Assembly: GCF_008831285.2 (NCBI RefSeq)
Contig: NC_045139.1
Location: forward strand, 20,130,412-20,194,411
Source: Nymphaea colorata
Lineage: Eukaryota > Streptophyta > Magnoliopsida > Nymphaeales > Nymphaeaceae
Direction of reading: 5' to 3'
DNA: 64,000 nt
The notes below the pieces were generated by a model that saw only the letters and a program-made list of their open reading frames with translations, made no database searches and was not told where the DNA came from. A program made the position numbers and the translations under genes. Shown one piece after another: positions 46,338-57,871 of the stretch (positions within the stretch are counted from its first letter, which is position 1; each line of letters opens with the position of its first letter).

Positions 46338-48860
46338 TCAGCCGATTCCAAATTTGGCTATGAGTGGCTACACGTTCATTTCATCAGTCCTACTCCATGC
46401 TTTATGGTGGTTTTGCTTGATCCATGCACATCAAAATGGATAACATTGAATCAAGAAATTCCCAACCAAGGTAGGTGGGGTTCCACCCAAATCGACAGCC
46501 CCATTGGCGTCCTAAAAAACTGAATTCTTGGCATACTTCCCCTTTATTCTAGTGCCTAAGATGCTATAGCATTACGTATGGCAATTTCAAATATAATCTT
46601 GCTGGAAAATGGTGAGTACTCTATACAAGTTTCCCCGCATGAATGATGAATGAAAATGGCCAAGGCATGTGGGGGTGGGTTTTTCTTGATTCAATTTAAA
46701 AGTTGGGAATGATGTCTAGCTGGGTCGCCACGCAAAATGTATATGTTAAGGTTATATGAGCTTGCATTCCTGCAATCCTTGCAACCAGTCCAAACCAAAG
46801 CTCTACTTTGAAAACCAGGAAATAGCATTTTTCAAACTCAGTCTATCCTATAAACAAAAATCTGGTCAAAGGGTCCCACTTGTGCAAAATTGTGAGGAAA
46901 AGGCCACCATAGCTTGGAAGAAAATGTGGCTCATTCTTCTATGTGATGAATGGTTTTAATGATGTATGCAAAGAGAGAGATGAATGAAGCATGAATGATA
47001 AACTTACTCCATGAATAGGCAATAAATCAAAACTCCATAGTCTCACCAAACCAATTCCATCAACAAGTGGATCCACCCAAGCCATGAGTATAGTCCATCT
47101 TGTGAATGGAAAGAGCAATAGAAACGAGCTTATTTCAATCTATGCATTTCTGAAAAAATTTAGAAATTCCTATGATTTCGAAAACTAGCAATTAACAAAA
47201 CGCCTAATCTAGTTGGTTTCTAAAAGGAAATCCTTAGATCCAAAAGAAGGACTTTGGTTAAGTCGATGGCCAGAAAAGAAATCCAATTTTACAAAACGTA
47301 TTTCCAAAATCAAGCTATTTCGAAAACTAAAAACACAAAATCAATATTTCAAAGTGCTTCATCCTGGAGGAATTCACAAATGAGATTTTTTTATCCAAAG
47401 AGAGAATTTCTCAAGAGCTCAATTCCTAAAACTTTCAAAAGTGGGGTTTCTGATCAAACAAAATTATTTTGCCTACGTTCTAACCAAAATGAGTTGGCAT
47501 TTGTTCAATAACTCACAACTTGTCCCGCAATTATATGAATTTTCAAAATTTAGATTTTCAAAACCTATGCTCATGGACCATACCCATAAAAGATTTATTG
47601 ACATCAAGCATGGGCATGAGGAACGTCCTAAATTTCCCACCTCCAGGCTGAACTAACGTCTATGTAAGATCCAATAAAGTTATGCATGGAATGAAAGAGA
47701 GTGAAGCATGGATGTACATGTAGTTTATAAATGCATGCATGCACTCACTCACCTTCGCCAAGATCTAAGTGAGCTAAGTTGGAGTCGTTACAGTGAGCAA
47801 GTCATATTATGACAAAAACTTGGGTACTTCACTTATTTTGATGTCAAAACACAAAATTTTCAAAATGACTACAAGGGTAAGATTTTCAAAAATCAATTCC
47901 ATAATTAGATTTTCATCAAAACTAAACTGAAATAACTTTCATCCCAAATTCTACTCAAAATCAAGTAAACTTTCATTACCTAGGCTGAAATTATCAAACC
48001 AAAATTCCAATTTTTCAAATCAAGAAAATTCCCCTAAAATTAGACTTGGAGTCCCAATTTCCAATTTTCAAACTCCATTCTGGGACCATGACCAACCAAA
48101 TAAAATCAAGTTTCTCAAAACTCTCAATACATTAATATTTCCAACACTAGGTTCATATCTCTAAATTCCAAATCTAAAGATATTTTTCAAAAATTCTAAA
48201 TTGTTCAAGTTCCAACCATTCCAAGCCCAAAATTTTAATATCCAAGATTTGATTATTAAAAAAAAAACAAAAAACCAGCTACACTTCTATCAGCTAATCC
48301 AGCTTTTCCAAATTCTGTTTTGGCTTCAAAGCCAAATTTGGGTTCTAATTTTTCTCCAAAAATTTTCAATCAAGTCTCAAAAATCCCTATATTCAAAGTA
48401 TTTTCAAAATCCTAAAACCCCATCGTTCCTAGTCCAAGTTTTCAAGATCCAATTTTTTACTCCAAAAATTCAGCTTCAAAAACAACTTCAATCCTTCAAT
48501 TAAGAACCAAAATGCCAATTCGAAGTTCCAAATTTTGAATCAAATCAAAGTTATTCGATTTCACTTACCCAAAATCTTGGATTAGTCCAATAATCCTCAA
48601 AACAACTCCAGATTTTCAAATACAATCAAATCTAAGTCTTTGTTCAAAATGAACAAAAAATTCAAAATTCAATCCTTGCAAAAGCATATAGGGAATAACT
48701 TGTCAAGCTTGAGAAAGTCTTGACTTAATGGCGGCAGAAACAGTTGATCCTCTAACCGATGGGTGGGTCCCTTTCTTTTAAAATCTATTTTCAAGTAAAA
48801 CTCCAAATTTGCTGCTTCAAGCGAGGTACCCCACCTATTCACGGGAAGGGGTTACGAACA
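46338..48860 (+). repeat. Right copy of the long direct repeat (2.5 kb)
   Basis: An uninterrupted copy of the outer element's flanking repeat. Compared with the left copy it has about 150 extra bases at about 47655-47800, which include atgcatgcatgcactcactc. It ends ggggttacgaaca. Short frames are AT-driven and not genes. Confidence 0.78.
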
Positions 48861-50610
48861 CTTGTTTTCTTCAAACAGTTGATGTCTAATTTGACAAAGC
48901 ATGGTGTTCATTGGTTTCAATTCACTGTTTTGTGTTTGATGGTTCCTTATTTTTCCTTTGTGCTTATTTCATGATGTTCTTTTCTGATGTTTTCTGCTTT
49001 TTTCTGCATGCACATATGTTTGTTTTGTTGTAGAGAAAATGTTCATGCAAATGCCTTCGTTATGCCGACAACTTCTTTCTCACCTTCTCATGCAGGTCTT
49101 TTTTACGGTTGAGCTCAAATTTTCATATTCACTTTCCCAAGCTCTTAACCATCCATCCCTTTTATCTTTTAATTTCTTCATATGTAGTTAATTTATTTTG
49201 ATGGTTAATTGGTCCTGGCACCACCATGGCCAGGGTAGATACCAGGGATGCTGGGAAGGTACAGACCAGCACTCTTGGCAAGATAATATGCCACAATTCC
49301 AGAACAGAGTGCCGGCAAATGGCTGGAACATGTCCAGGTTGATGTGGTAGATGACCATGCTCTGGAGTCATACTTCACATCATTGTTACCTCTTTCCACA
49401 CAGGCAGATTAGGAAAATTACAATCAAAGGATTGCTGGCGGACTCATCTCCAATACTCAACAACCAATCACCAGTTTTTTAATAAGGTAAAGTCTCTCTC
49501 TCTCTCTCTCTCTCTCTTTCCCCACCCCCTTCTCTCTCAGGATCCGGTAATGCAATATTTGCAGCTCAGGAACAACAGAAGGGAGATCCAAGTACCTGCC
49601 ATGTACAAGTCATAACGCTTAATCTACTGTTCACATCTTTAGGCTGGCAGCAGCATATAGGTCAGGTTTGGGCTAAGCCACAAAGTGTTCAACGTTCTCA
49701 CTGTTTTTCTGATAATGGTTTCTGAAAAATACATACTAATTTGGATTTCTTTGCAGTCTTTTACATATTGGTGGGTTACATTGCTTTCTGGTGTTTGAGA
49801 CCATTGAGAAAAAAGCTAAAACCATTGCATTTTTCAATGATGGCAGCTGTTACAGGATTTTTCCAATTAAGGCTGGTGGGACGATTTTGGAACTCATTTA
49901 CAGTGGCAAGCAGGTTCAAACGAAGGGGGTGCTGAAAGTGGGAACCGCAACCACTCACTATTTTGACAGCGCAGAAGAGTTCAAAATAAAGCAAAAGCAA
50001 ACGAAGGCGTTTATACACGCAGCCGTGTTGAGGTCATCTCTAGTTCAGACCACAAGCAATCAACGTACCGTCATTTCCTTCTGGGACTGTTCTTCTCACA
50101 GAAGGTGCAGCTTGTCACTTTCACGTTTGCCTACACCATGACGGATTCAGGGAATTTGAGCAGCTGTGAGAGGAAATCTGCAGGGACATAAGGGAAGGTG
50201 GTCTGAGCCCAAAAAACACACCCCCGTCATGAGAAAAGCAGTCCTGGAGTTGATCTCCCCAGCCTTGCTTCTGGCCTCAACCACAGAGAAAAAGATGCAT
50301 GGAATTTAAGTATTGGTATGGCCAATGGTGGTTTCAGGACCAATTGACACCATGGTTTTCCCTTTGTGGTCTTCTTAATAAACTATGCATGCACTATTCT
50401 TCTATAAAATGTATGAACAACATATATATATCATGGTCACAAAAAAAATGTACGGACGGTGAGGACTTATGGTTCACTTTGCTGGTGACATGACGCTATT
50501 TCTCGGGCATAATAGGGCAAAGTTGTATATCTCGGGAAAATCTTGGTGAATTTTTAAAAAATTTAAAACATTTAATAAACCCTGAAAATTATTAAAAAAT
50601 ACGAAAAAAT
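48861..50610. other. Unassigned region with possible exon-like pieces
   Basis: A (TC)n run is at 49494-49518. Splice-acceptor-like sites (ttctttgcag near 49748; ctcatgcag near 49088) precede open stretches. One is 49791-50141 (frame with FETIEKKAKTIAFFNDGSCY and GGTILELIYSGKQ), which does not look like simple repeat. I do not recognise it and cannot assemble a gene. A minus-strand frame at 49205-49399 is equally unassigned. Confidence 0.25.
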
Positions 50611-50615
50611 GAGAA

Positions 50616-51043
50616 AACAAGTATAATACCCGTATTATATGTATATTATACATGTATCCCATATAATACATGTATTATACACATATTATACCCATTTTAT
50701 TCGTGTTTTTTATTTTTGGCATTTAAAAAAAAATGTGTTTTTTCACGTTTTATACCGCTGACTTGTTTTTCACGTTTTGTTCGCGTTTTTTGTGACAAAT
50801 CTGTTGACAATATGACAAAGTACTAAAAAAACAAGTATAATACCCGTATTATATGTATATTATACATGTATCCCATATAATACATGTATTATACACATAT
50901 TATACCCATTTTATTCGTGTTTTTTATTTTTGGCATTTAAAAAAAAATGTGTTTTTTCACGTTTTATACCGCTGACTTGTTTTTCACGTTTTGTTCGCGT
51001 TTTTTGTGACAAATCTGTTGACAATATGACAAAGTACTAAAAA
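50616..51043. repeat. Perfect 214-bp tandem duplication
   Basis: Unit 1 starts aacaagtataatacccg at 50616 and unit 2 at 50830. I could read no difference between the two copies over 214 bases. The unit contains inverted repeats of the tataatac / gtattata type and two tgttttTcacgtttt-like phrases. An extra agtactaaaa copy follows. Confidence 0.95.
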
Positions 51044-51374
51044 GTACTAAAAAATGGAATAGACAAACAAAAAGCAAACATAGGATAGAATAGACAAGAT
51101 AGATAGAATGAACATTACATGACACAAACACTCGATGGAATAGAGAAAATAGAAACAACAAAAAACAAACATCAAACAAAATAGACAGGATAGATAGAAT
51201 AGACATATGAGAGATAAATGTTGGACAAAGCCACTAATATGATAGACAGAACAACAACAACAACAGTGTCGCAGGACGTCCTCTCTATGTTGTCCAAAAT
51301 GATCTCTCAGCAAGTATAGATTGTGACTTGCACATGTGAGGGGTAGAGAGAAATACATATGGAGACGAACCAAT

Positions 51375-51695
51375 GCACATAAGGGGAGACACGAGGAGAT
51401 GAGTAGCGTGCACCAACCTATGCACCCAACAAATATGCACTCCAGTAGAAGTTAGGGTATTTTAAAAATTTTCAAAAAAGAAAGTCATTTTTAGTGTAAT
51501 AACTTTTTTAATGCCTCTTTCACATAAAGGGAGAAACGTAGGGGGAGACACGATCAGAGTGAGTAGTGTGCACCACCCTATGCCCCCAACAAATATGCAC
51601 CCTAAAAAGAAAGGGGGAAGTTAGGGTATTTTGGAAATTTTCAAAAAAAAAATGTCATTTTTAGTGTTTTAACTTTTTTAATACCTCTTTTTGTC
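51375..51695. repeat. Direct duplication of about 160 bp
   Basis: gggagacacga...gagtag is followed by gtgcaccaaccctatgc-type sequence, caacaaatatgcac, gaagttagggtatttt and gtcatttttagtgt, then aactttttta. This series begins at about 51384 and again at 51543. The copies are diverged and differ by a few short indels. Confidence 0.88.
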
Positions 51696-51699
51696 ATTA

Positions 51700-52287
51700 T
51701 AAAAAGATTTCGCTTCCTTCTGACAGGGGACATTTTCATCGTTATACACTTGGTGCACAAGGAGTGGGAGACTCGAGGGCGAGCTATGGCAACCGGCAGA
51801 GTGGGGTAAGATGAAAGCAATGCCTACAAACCAAAGGAGGAAAACAATGGGTTTCCATTAAAACAAAAAACGCCTCCTGTGCGTTCCATGGGTAGATTTC
51901 GTAAAGAATGCAAAAGTGTGTTCCTGGAGAACACAGGAACAACTTGTTCTTCGCATTTTTCTGTCCAACATTTAGTGAGGGCGTGGTGTTTTTGGTACAC
52001 AAGTCTTTATGTTCCTCATTATTCACTACATCCTTGCTTTGTGAAACAATAACAACATAGCTCTTAGCATTTTTCTGTTTTTAATATCTCTTTCTAATGC
52101 GAAGTACCAAGTGATGTTGCTAATGGAGGAGTTCACTAATTACGGCTTGGTGCTGGAAACTCTGGGTTGAGTGGAACAATCATGCCTCTGTCATCCATGC
52201 CCATGGATATCCAGTCACGCTGTTTCATCTCTACCAAAATCGCTTGGCATATTAAAGGCCTCTGGCTAAACCTGCTCCATTGTACTT
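51700..52287. other. Unassigned spacer
   Basis: No gene, repeat or element recognised. The frames on either strand are short and without motif. Confidence 0.3.
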
Positions 52288-52290
52288 TTA

Positions 52291-52683
52291 CGCTTTGTTT
52301 AGTTGGAGGGAAAGGAAGGGAGGAAAAGGAAAGGGAAGGGAAGAGAAAGGGTAAGGAAAGAAAATGAATGGAAAGGAAAGAGGTGATTTAAAAGCTTGTT
52401 TGGATAGAAAGGAAAGGGAGGGGTAGTATGGGAATAAAAGACTCTTCTTCTTCTCTTCCTTTTCTTTCCTTTCCAATCGGATTTGAGAGGGATTGCATTT
52501 ACATTACACAATCCCTCCCTTTTCTACACAATCCCTCCCTTTTCTTTCCTTTCATTTTCCTCCCCTCGCATCTAAACACTTTCTTCATTTCTCTCTCTTT
52601 TTCTCTTTTCTAATTAGCCAACCAAACAAATGAGGGATTGCTCAATCTCTCTTTCCTCCTTTTCCCTTCAACCAAACAAGCCG
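52291..52683. mobile_element. Tourist-like MITE (393 bp) with TTA target duplication
   Basis: The left end CGCTTTGTTTAGTTGGAGGG and the complement of the right end, CGGCTTGTTTGGTTGAAGGG, form terminal inverted repeats. TTA flanks both sides (52288-52290 and 52684-52686). TIR type and TTA duplication fit the Tourist/PIF-Harbinger group of plant MITEs. The inside is purine-rich on the left arm and pyrimidine-rich on the right, with a repeated acacaatccctccctttt. It has no coding capacity and depends on a transposase elsewhere. Confidence 0.85.
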
Positions 52684-52689
52684 TTAATT

Positions 52690-53880
52690 CTCTATCAGTA
52701 ACCTTTCATCTTCTTCGCTGAAATCTCTCTCTCTCTCCCTCTCATATGAACATCCTATAACTAGCTAGCCTCCTCACATGCAGGTAAGAAGGCCAACCTT
52801 TCTAGATATCCAATTTTTGGACGAATCCTTAACGAAATCCAGAAAATGCAAGCTCTTTACTAAAAAAATCGGTTTTTGTCTTCTTTATTGCAAGACTCGC
52901 GGGCAGATGTTGAAGTCTTACCCTCCCTTTTTATGGTCCAATTCCCTGCGGAGTTGCTTGCATTGCGTCTTTAGCGTTTTAAAACACTATATTCAACAAA
53001 TTCTTAAATAATCGAACTGTCGACATCATAAATGTTCCCCAAAGTGGCCTAAACATTGACACCAGTAATTCCCCTGGCCTGGTATTTAGCTGACCTCTCA
53101 GACCCACGGTTTGGGCTGCGTCCAGACCCACCGGACACAGTGACCCTGGTGCCTAATTTCCATTATCATCGTCCTAAAATTTCCAAATTGACCTTGTTAT
53201 GAAAACCCTATGGCATCCGCCGATCAATAGGAGAGTTACTTAGTGGAAATCATCAACGTCCACTTGGCGAAGGCAGGGCCAGTTCGCTGCATTCAAAGTC
53301 ACCGGTAAAGACAGGTTTTGGCCAAGCATCATGGTAGATCATGGCATAGCTCAAAAACCTTAAGTTAGACGGCAAATGACCAAGCCACTAGGTTAGTGAG
53401 TTGACTCTCGACTCAGCAAGCTGATTCACCAACTTGATTGAGTATTCAAATAACCATAAAGTAAATTATGGCAGTAGAATCAATTCCAGCATGTCAAGGC
53501 CAAGTTGAGCTGAATCCGGCTGAGTTGGGTTAAACCTTGACTCAAGGTTGGATTTGTTGGTGATCAGCTTCCAATGAGTTTGCCAACTCTGGATGGTGGT
53601 GATACACTACCTGATTTTGAACTTAGAAAAAGGAAAAGAGAATTGTTAGATCTGGCTTCCAGCTCAAACGGGTACGTTGAACATGCACCTTGTCCTTGGT
53701 TTGGCTTTATGCACCACGCTAGTGCCGTAGATCATGATATGATCACGTTAATTTCTTAAACTAGATCCACAACTTGAATGAAGTTATGAACTCATCATCT
53801 TTTTTAGTCGGACTTGGCTCGTTCTAATTCAAATTGCATTTCCTCTCTTTCTTTTTTAATTACAAACAGAAAAGAAACTA
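52690..53880. other. Unassigned spacer, including 3' flank of the TPD1-like gene
   Basis: A short pyrimidine run lies at 52724-52745. Nothing else is recognised; a frame at 53574-53759 has no known motif. Confidence 0.3.
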
Positions 53881-54004
53881 GTCTTCAAAAAGGAAATTTC
53901 CCATCATAAAAACGCGAGTGGAGAACCATGCCTCTGAAAGTGGACAAGAGGCGATCTCGTTGGTGCGAATTAATTTCCTCCAAGACGAGGGCAAGAGAAC
54001 GGTT

Positions 54005-55503
54005 TTAAGGGTTGCAGGTGGCGGAGGAGACGGAAAGGGTGTAAGGGAAGGTGTTGGCGTACTGGAAGGAGACGCTGCCTCCGGTGGGGATGGGCTTGCC
54101 GTCGTTAATGAGGCAGTCGTTGTAGCGGAGGCGGCGGAAGATGGCGGGGTTGATGGAACGGGCGGTGCTGAACCAGCCGCAGGCAAGGTGAACGTCGGAG
54201 ATGGAGCAACCGGTGACGCAGACGTTGATGATCCGGACGGTGTACGTCGGAATCCCGCTGGGCAAAGGCGTCGTGGCTGCTTGATGAAGCGCGACGTCCT
54301 GCTCGGAGCACACGTCCCCAATTCGGTATGGCTTGAATTCTGCTCCTCCCTCCTCCTGCGCCTCTTCTCCTTCTACACCTGAACCAACATCACTTATTGA
54401 TGCTAATTGTGGGCGCAATTTGAGAACAAAACCGAGAATAATCTTATATTCCAAAAGAACATTAGTTAAACTAATAATCCTTCCAACGATAAATATGAAA
54501 ATATAAAGATGGCCACATCCACAATGGAATATATATATATATATTAATTTCCAAACCTAGAATAAAGATGCTAAAATAAAATTTAAAAAGAAACAGAGGC
54601 ACGCGTTCCATGTGCTTAATTTGCCTTTAATTAATTGGTAACGCATTCCTATTGAATTATACACAGCACCTTTTTAAGGGATTGCATTATAATGCCACAG
54701 TAATAGAGCATTAATTCCACTCGAGCTGCCCGCACTTTGCACATTTAGATTACGAAAGGAATAAATTTCGGATAAGAATACCATAAATGCTAATTAAATG
54801 AATGAGAAATGGTGCAAACTTCACTTTCTAAAAAAAATAGCTTTTCGGCAATAGTTTCCAATACAAGACGTTAGCATTTATCCTTCTTTACTCAATCGGC
54901 ACCTTCATGATTTTGTGAGGCGCTCGAGACAACAAAATGCATTAGAAAAATGCAATTCGCTGTGGATCCCAACTGAATTCAATATGCTAAAAAATGGCAA
55001 TCTTGAACTTGAAGAAGAAGAAGAAAAGTTAGCCTACCAGCAACCAGCAGCTTTCGGTTGGAAGCGTTGGAAGCAAGCGGGAGGATACCTGGTCGTGGGT
55101 CCATGTCCTTGCCGTGCTGCTGACCCCTGCTCGCTGTATTATGTATAAACAATTAAGAGCGAGACACAGTGAGCAGAACCTAACTAACGAATGTAAACAG
55201 GGAGACAGACGAAAGTAGGCCATTTCCATACTGGACGATCACAGTGGGCGACAGCCAGAAAAAGAAAAGAGCGAGAAAGATAAAAAATAGAATGAGTAAT
55301 CGAGCGAAACCGGGGGAAGGAAGACGCAATCATGGCTTTGCCTTTCCCCAGAGTCTAGAGTTTCAGGTATTTTGCTTTTTCTAACTAATCCTCTCAGGGT
55401 TCTAGGGTGGTTACGTGCACGTACCCGCATGTAGCGAGAGGAATAGAAGAATCAGAGTGAACGCGGCCATGATCGCTCCCGCACCTTTCGTCAGAACTTC
55501 CAT
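54005..55503 (-). CDS. TPD1: TPD1-like secreted cysteine-rich protein (3 exons)
   Basis: A host gene that reads intact. Exons: 55503-55425, 55133-55089 and 54378-54005. Introns of 291 and 710 bp have GT-AG ends, and all exon joins are in phase, giving 165 residues. Residues 1-26 are a signal peptide with a hydrophobic core (FTLILLFLSL). An acidic, variable segment follows (residues 43-55). The conserved TPD1 domain spans about 61-165: PLPSGIPTYTVRIINVC, GCSISDVHLACGWFS, FRRLRYNDCLINDGKP and SFQYANTFPYTLSV. Six cysteines stand at 65, 95, 99, 108, 130 and 163. In Arabidopsis, TPD1 is a secreted ligand for the EMS1/EXS receptor kinase in tapetum formation. Whether this copy is the orthologue or a TPD1-like paralogue is open. 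The short exon 2 is the least certain part. Confidence 0.88.
54379..55088 (-). other. Intron 2 of the TPD1-like gene
   Basis: Donor CCAG|GTATCC at 55088 and acceptor GGTTCAG|GTG at 54379. It is AT-rich, with a TA run at about 54532-54544. A frame reads through part of it (54915-55148 on the other strand) without coding signs. Confidence 0.75.
55134..55424 (-). other. Intron 1 of the TPD1-like gene
   Basis: Donor GCGG|GTACGT and acceptor CATAATACAG|CGAG. It separates the signal-peptide exon from a 45-bp exon. Confidence 0.7.
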
Positions 55504-55551
55504 TTCTGCTCCTTCACAGTGAAACTGTCTGGACTCTCTCTCTCTGTATAG

Positions 55552-55554
55552 TTA

Positions 55555-55604
<50 letters not shown>
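55552..55604. repeat. (TA)n run in the proximal promoter of the TPD1-like gene
   Basis: About 22 uninterrupted TA units lie 50-100 bases upstream of the start codon (minus-strand gene). The run begins, on the minus strand, after GTTTTATATATA and ends at ATATAAATATAAC. It occupies the place where a TATA box would be. A short CT run (55533-55547) lies between it and the start codon. Confidence 0.85.
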
Positions 55605-55609
<5 letters not shown>

Positions 55610-56697
55610 GAGACAGCAGTTACGAGTGTTGTAACCGCGAAATTTCAGCTTTTGTAATGGAAGGGCTATACGTGAGAGAAGAGTACTCAACCTTTAGATT
55701 CGATGTCTCACTTATCTTCTTCATGTGAAGTCGAGCGCATTAAGATGACAGCGAGGCTCAGATTGGATTCGTCTTCTTCTCGTAGTATGTCGGGCAACGA
55801 AATTCCCTGGTTACGATCACACCTTTCGAGATTAGGACATCACGCTCTCACCAGACGAACAAACTGATTCCATTGGAGAAGATGAATCAGAGGCTTGATC
55901 CAGGCAAATTCCGATGTCTTCTGAGAATGGCGATCGACCATGCCTCTCTCTCTCTCTCTCTCTCTCTGAGAAACGGTAGCTTCTGGAGGGTGCCAAGAGA
56001 TGAGGAAGTCCTTTTCTAGCAAGTGTTGTATGTTGAATTGCATGGACGCGGCAAAACAAAGAGGGCACAAAGAGAAAAAGAAAAGAAAAAGAGAGAAAAA
56101 AGCGAAGAAAAATGGGGAAAAAGGAAAGATGGATGGGCACCACTGTCCCGCAATCAGCAGACAGACCAAACGTCCGGTGGGGACTGACAGTAAAGGGGAA
56201 AGGGCAACTGTGAAAAAGAAATGCGAGGTGGGAAGGAAGATCGAGAAAAAGCATTAGGTGGGTAAAAGGCGCATGCAGCACAGGCGAGCCAAAGTCTTAT
56301 ATCCCTCCATTTCTTTAATCCATGCACGACGAAGAATGCACCTCAAAAGGTAACCCTTTCTCTCTCAATCGTAAAGCAGGAGAAGTATAAAATGGTAAAC
56401 AAGTGGAATGACGGAAGAATGCGGGCGGAAGAGGTCGCCTGATTTTACATTCATTAATTTCCGCCGGCTCCTTCCATATTTAGTAAAAAAATGGTAGTCC
56501 CCTATTATGCTTCTCAATAACTGCTATTTCCCTTCTCATAAAGAGCCAGTCAATGGAAGAGAGAGAGAGAGAGAGAGAGATGCCTATGTAAGTGAAGCAA
56601 TGAGAAAGTAAGGAACGCTTGGAGGGGACGAAGGAGAAAGAGAGTGTAGGGAGGGGGTGAGTGCGTTGCCTTTTTTACGTGGAGAGTCGGCCATCTA
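55605..56697. other. Upstream flank of the TPD1-like gene, simple repeats
   Basis: Two dinucleotide runs, (TC)n at 55943-55968 and (GA)n at 56561-56580, and a lysine-coding purine-rich stretch (56060-56130). The frames on both strands here are driven by these biased stretches. No gene recognised. Confidence 0.4.
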
Positions 56698-57831
56698 AGG
56701 GTGAACACTAGCCAAGTCGAACCCAAGTTCAGTCAGCTCGAACTCGGCTCAACTAAATGAAACCTTGAGCTCGACTCGATTAAAGCTTGACTCGATTAAA
56801 GCTCGACAAACTCGTTTGATACTCATCGTTACTTGCTGAGCTCGAGCTCAACTCGATTAAGGCTCGACAAACTCGTTTGATATAAAATGCAAAATCACAA
56901 CACCTCAACATAGATAATGGAATCGATTTTCAAGTATATAGAAGTAAATCCCATTATAACATAGTCACAACATCTCATTATAAGCAGCCATCAACACGAA
57001 TAATGTTTCAACAAAAAAGAATTTCCTACCATTTATCACAGAAACGAAGACAAACTATTTATCATTCTGAAAGATCATATAAACATGAAGGTATGCTTTA
57101 GATAGAGGGTCAATGCCTACCTCATTGGATTGCACTTATGGATATGAACCATTAGTAACCCATTAATTCCACTTAGTAACTTCTCATAGCATGCTTAAGA
57201 TCAAGGCTCAGTGCCTACCTGGCTACCTGCAAGAGAGAAGTTAGAGAATAAGAATTATAATCTCACACATAAAAACCAGCAAAATCGTTAACTCCCTATC
57301 ACATTGATATGGGCACTTGACATGAGACCACATGGTACAATGCAAGAAGCTCCAAACACCATGATATTGTGCTATCAACTTCACTCTGTGTGTTTGTGGT
57401 TGCTGGTGAGATGTGTATGCATCTTTCCTTTTAAGCACCAAGGAAAACATTGCTTGAAATTTGAGGAAACTAATATCATACATTTGCATTTACAAAAAGT
57501 TAGTGTAAGAGAAAAAGTCCTTTCAGAGTACCACTCATAACCAAGCCATCATGGAAACTAGAAATCATGGGGTTCCAACTATGCCAGCTCCATGTCTTAA
57601 AGAACCACAGAAAGCCACATGTGCATTCGCTTTTGAAAAGGCACACACACTTTAAATGGAAGCACAGAAAGTTTCTTACCTCTTCTTCAATGAAGATCTT
57701 TCGTTGTGATAAGCTTCTTTGCAAGACCTATCAACGGCCACCACACTGCAAGCAAAAGACGTGATATAGCTTTCCATAAGTTGTACAAATGATTATACCA
57801 TCTTAGTTTTTTGCATATATATATATGTATG

Positions 57832-57871
<40 letters not shown>

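Larger units (their letters stand above)
24252..48860 (+). mobile_element. Pol-less LTR-type element, split by a nested gypsy element
   Basis: Two direct repeats of about 2.3-2.5 kb flank a 4-kb middle. The left copy is 24252-25904 plus 41685-42353, interrupted by a 15.8-kb gypsy element. The right copy is 46338-48860. The copies align at many points, for example gattccaaatttggct at both left ends and gtacttcacttattttgatg in both. They end in gggaagagggtgcgaata and gggaaggggttacgaaca. The middle has no RT, RNase H or integrase that I can see. It resembles a large non-autonomous LTR element. I could not find a clear TG start or a purine tract before the right copy, so an LTR pair is inferred, not proven. 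Confidence 0.55.

Noticed and set aside
53918-54382. 154-codon + strand frame rich in Gly, Val, Asp and Ala
   Set aside because: It is antisense to the last exon of the TPD1-like gene; the GC-rich third positions of that exon keep the opposite strand open.
55832-56281. Minus-strand frames of 109 and 149 codons with Phe/Leu-rich and Arg-Glu repeats
   Set aside because: They span a (TC)n run and a purine-rich stretch; no start context, domain or splice partner supports a gene.
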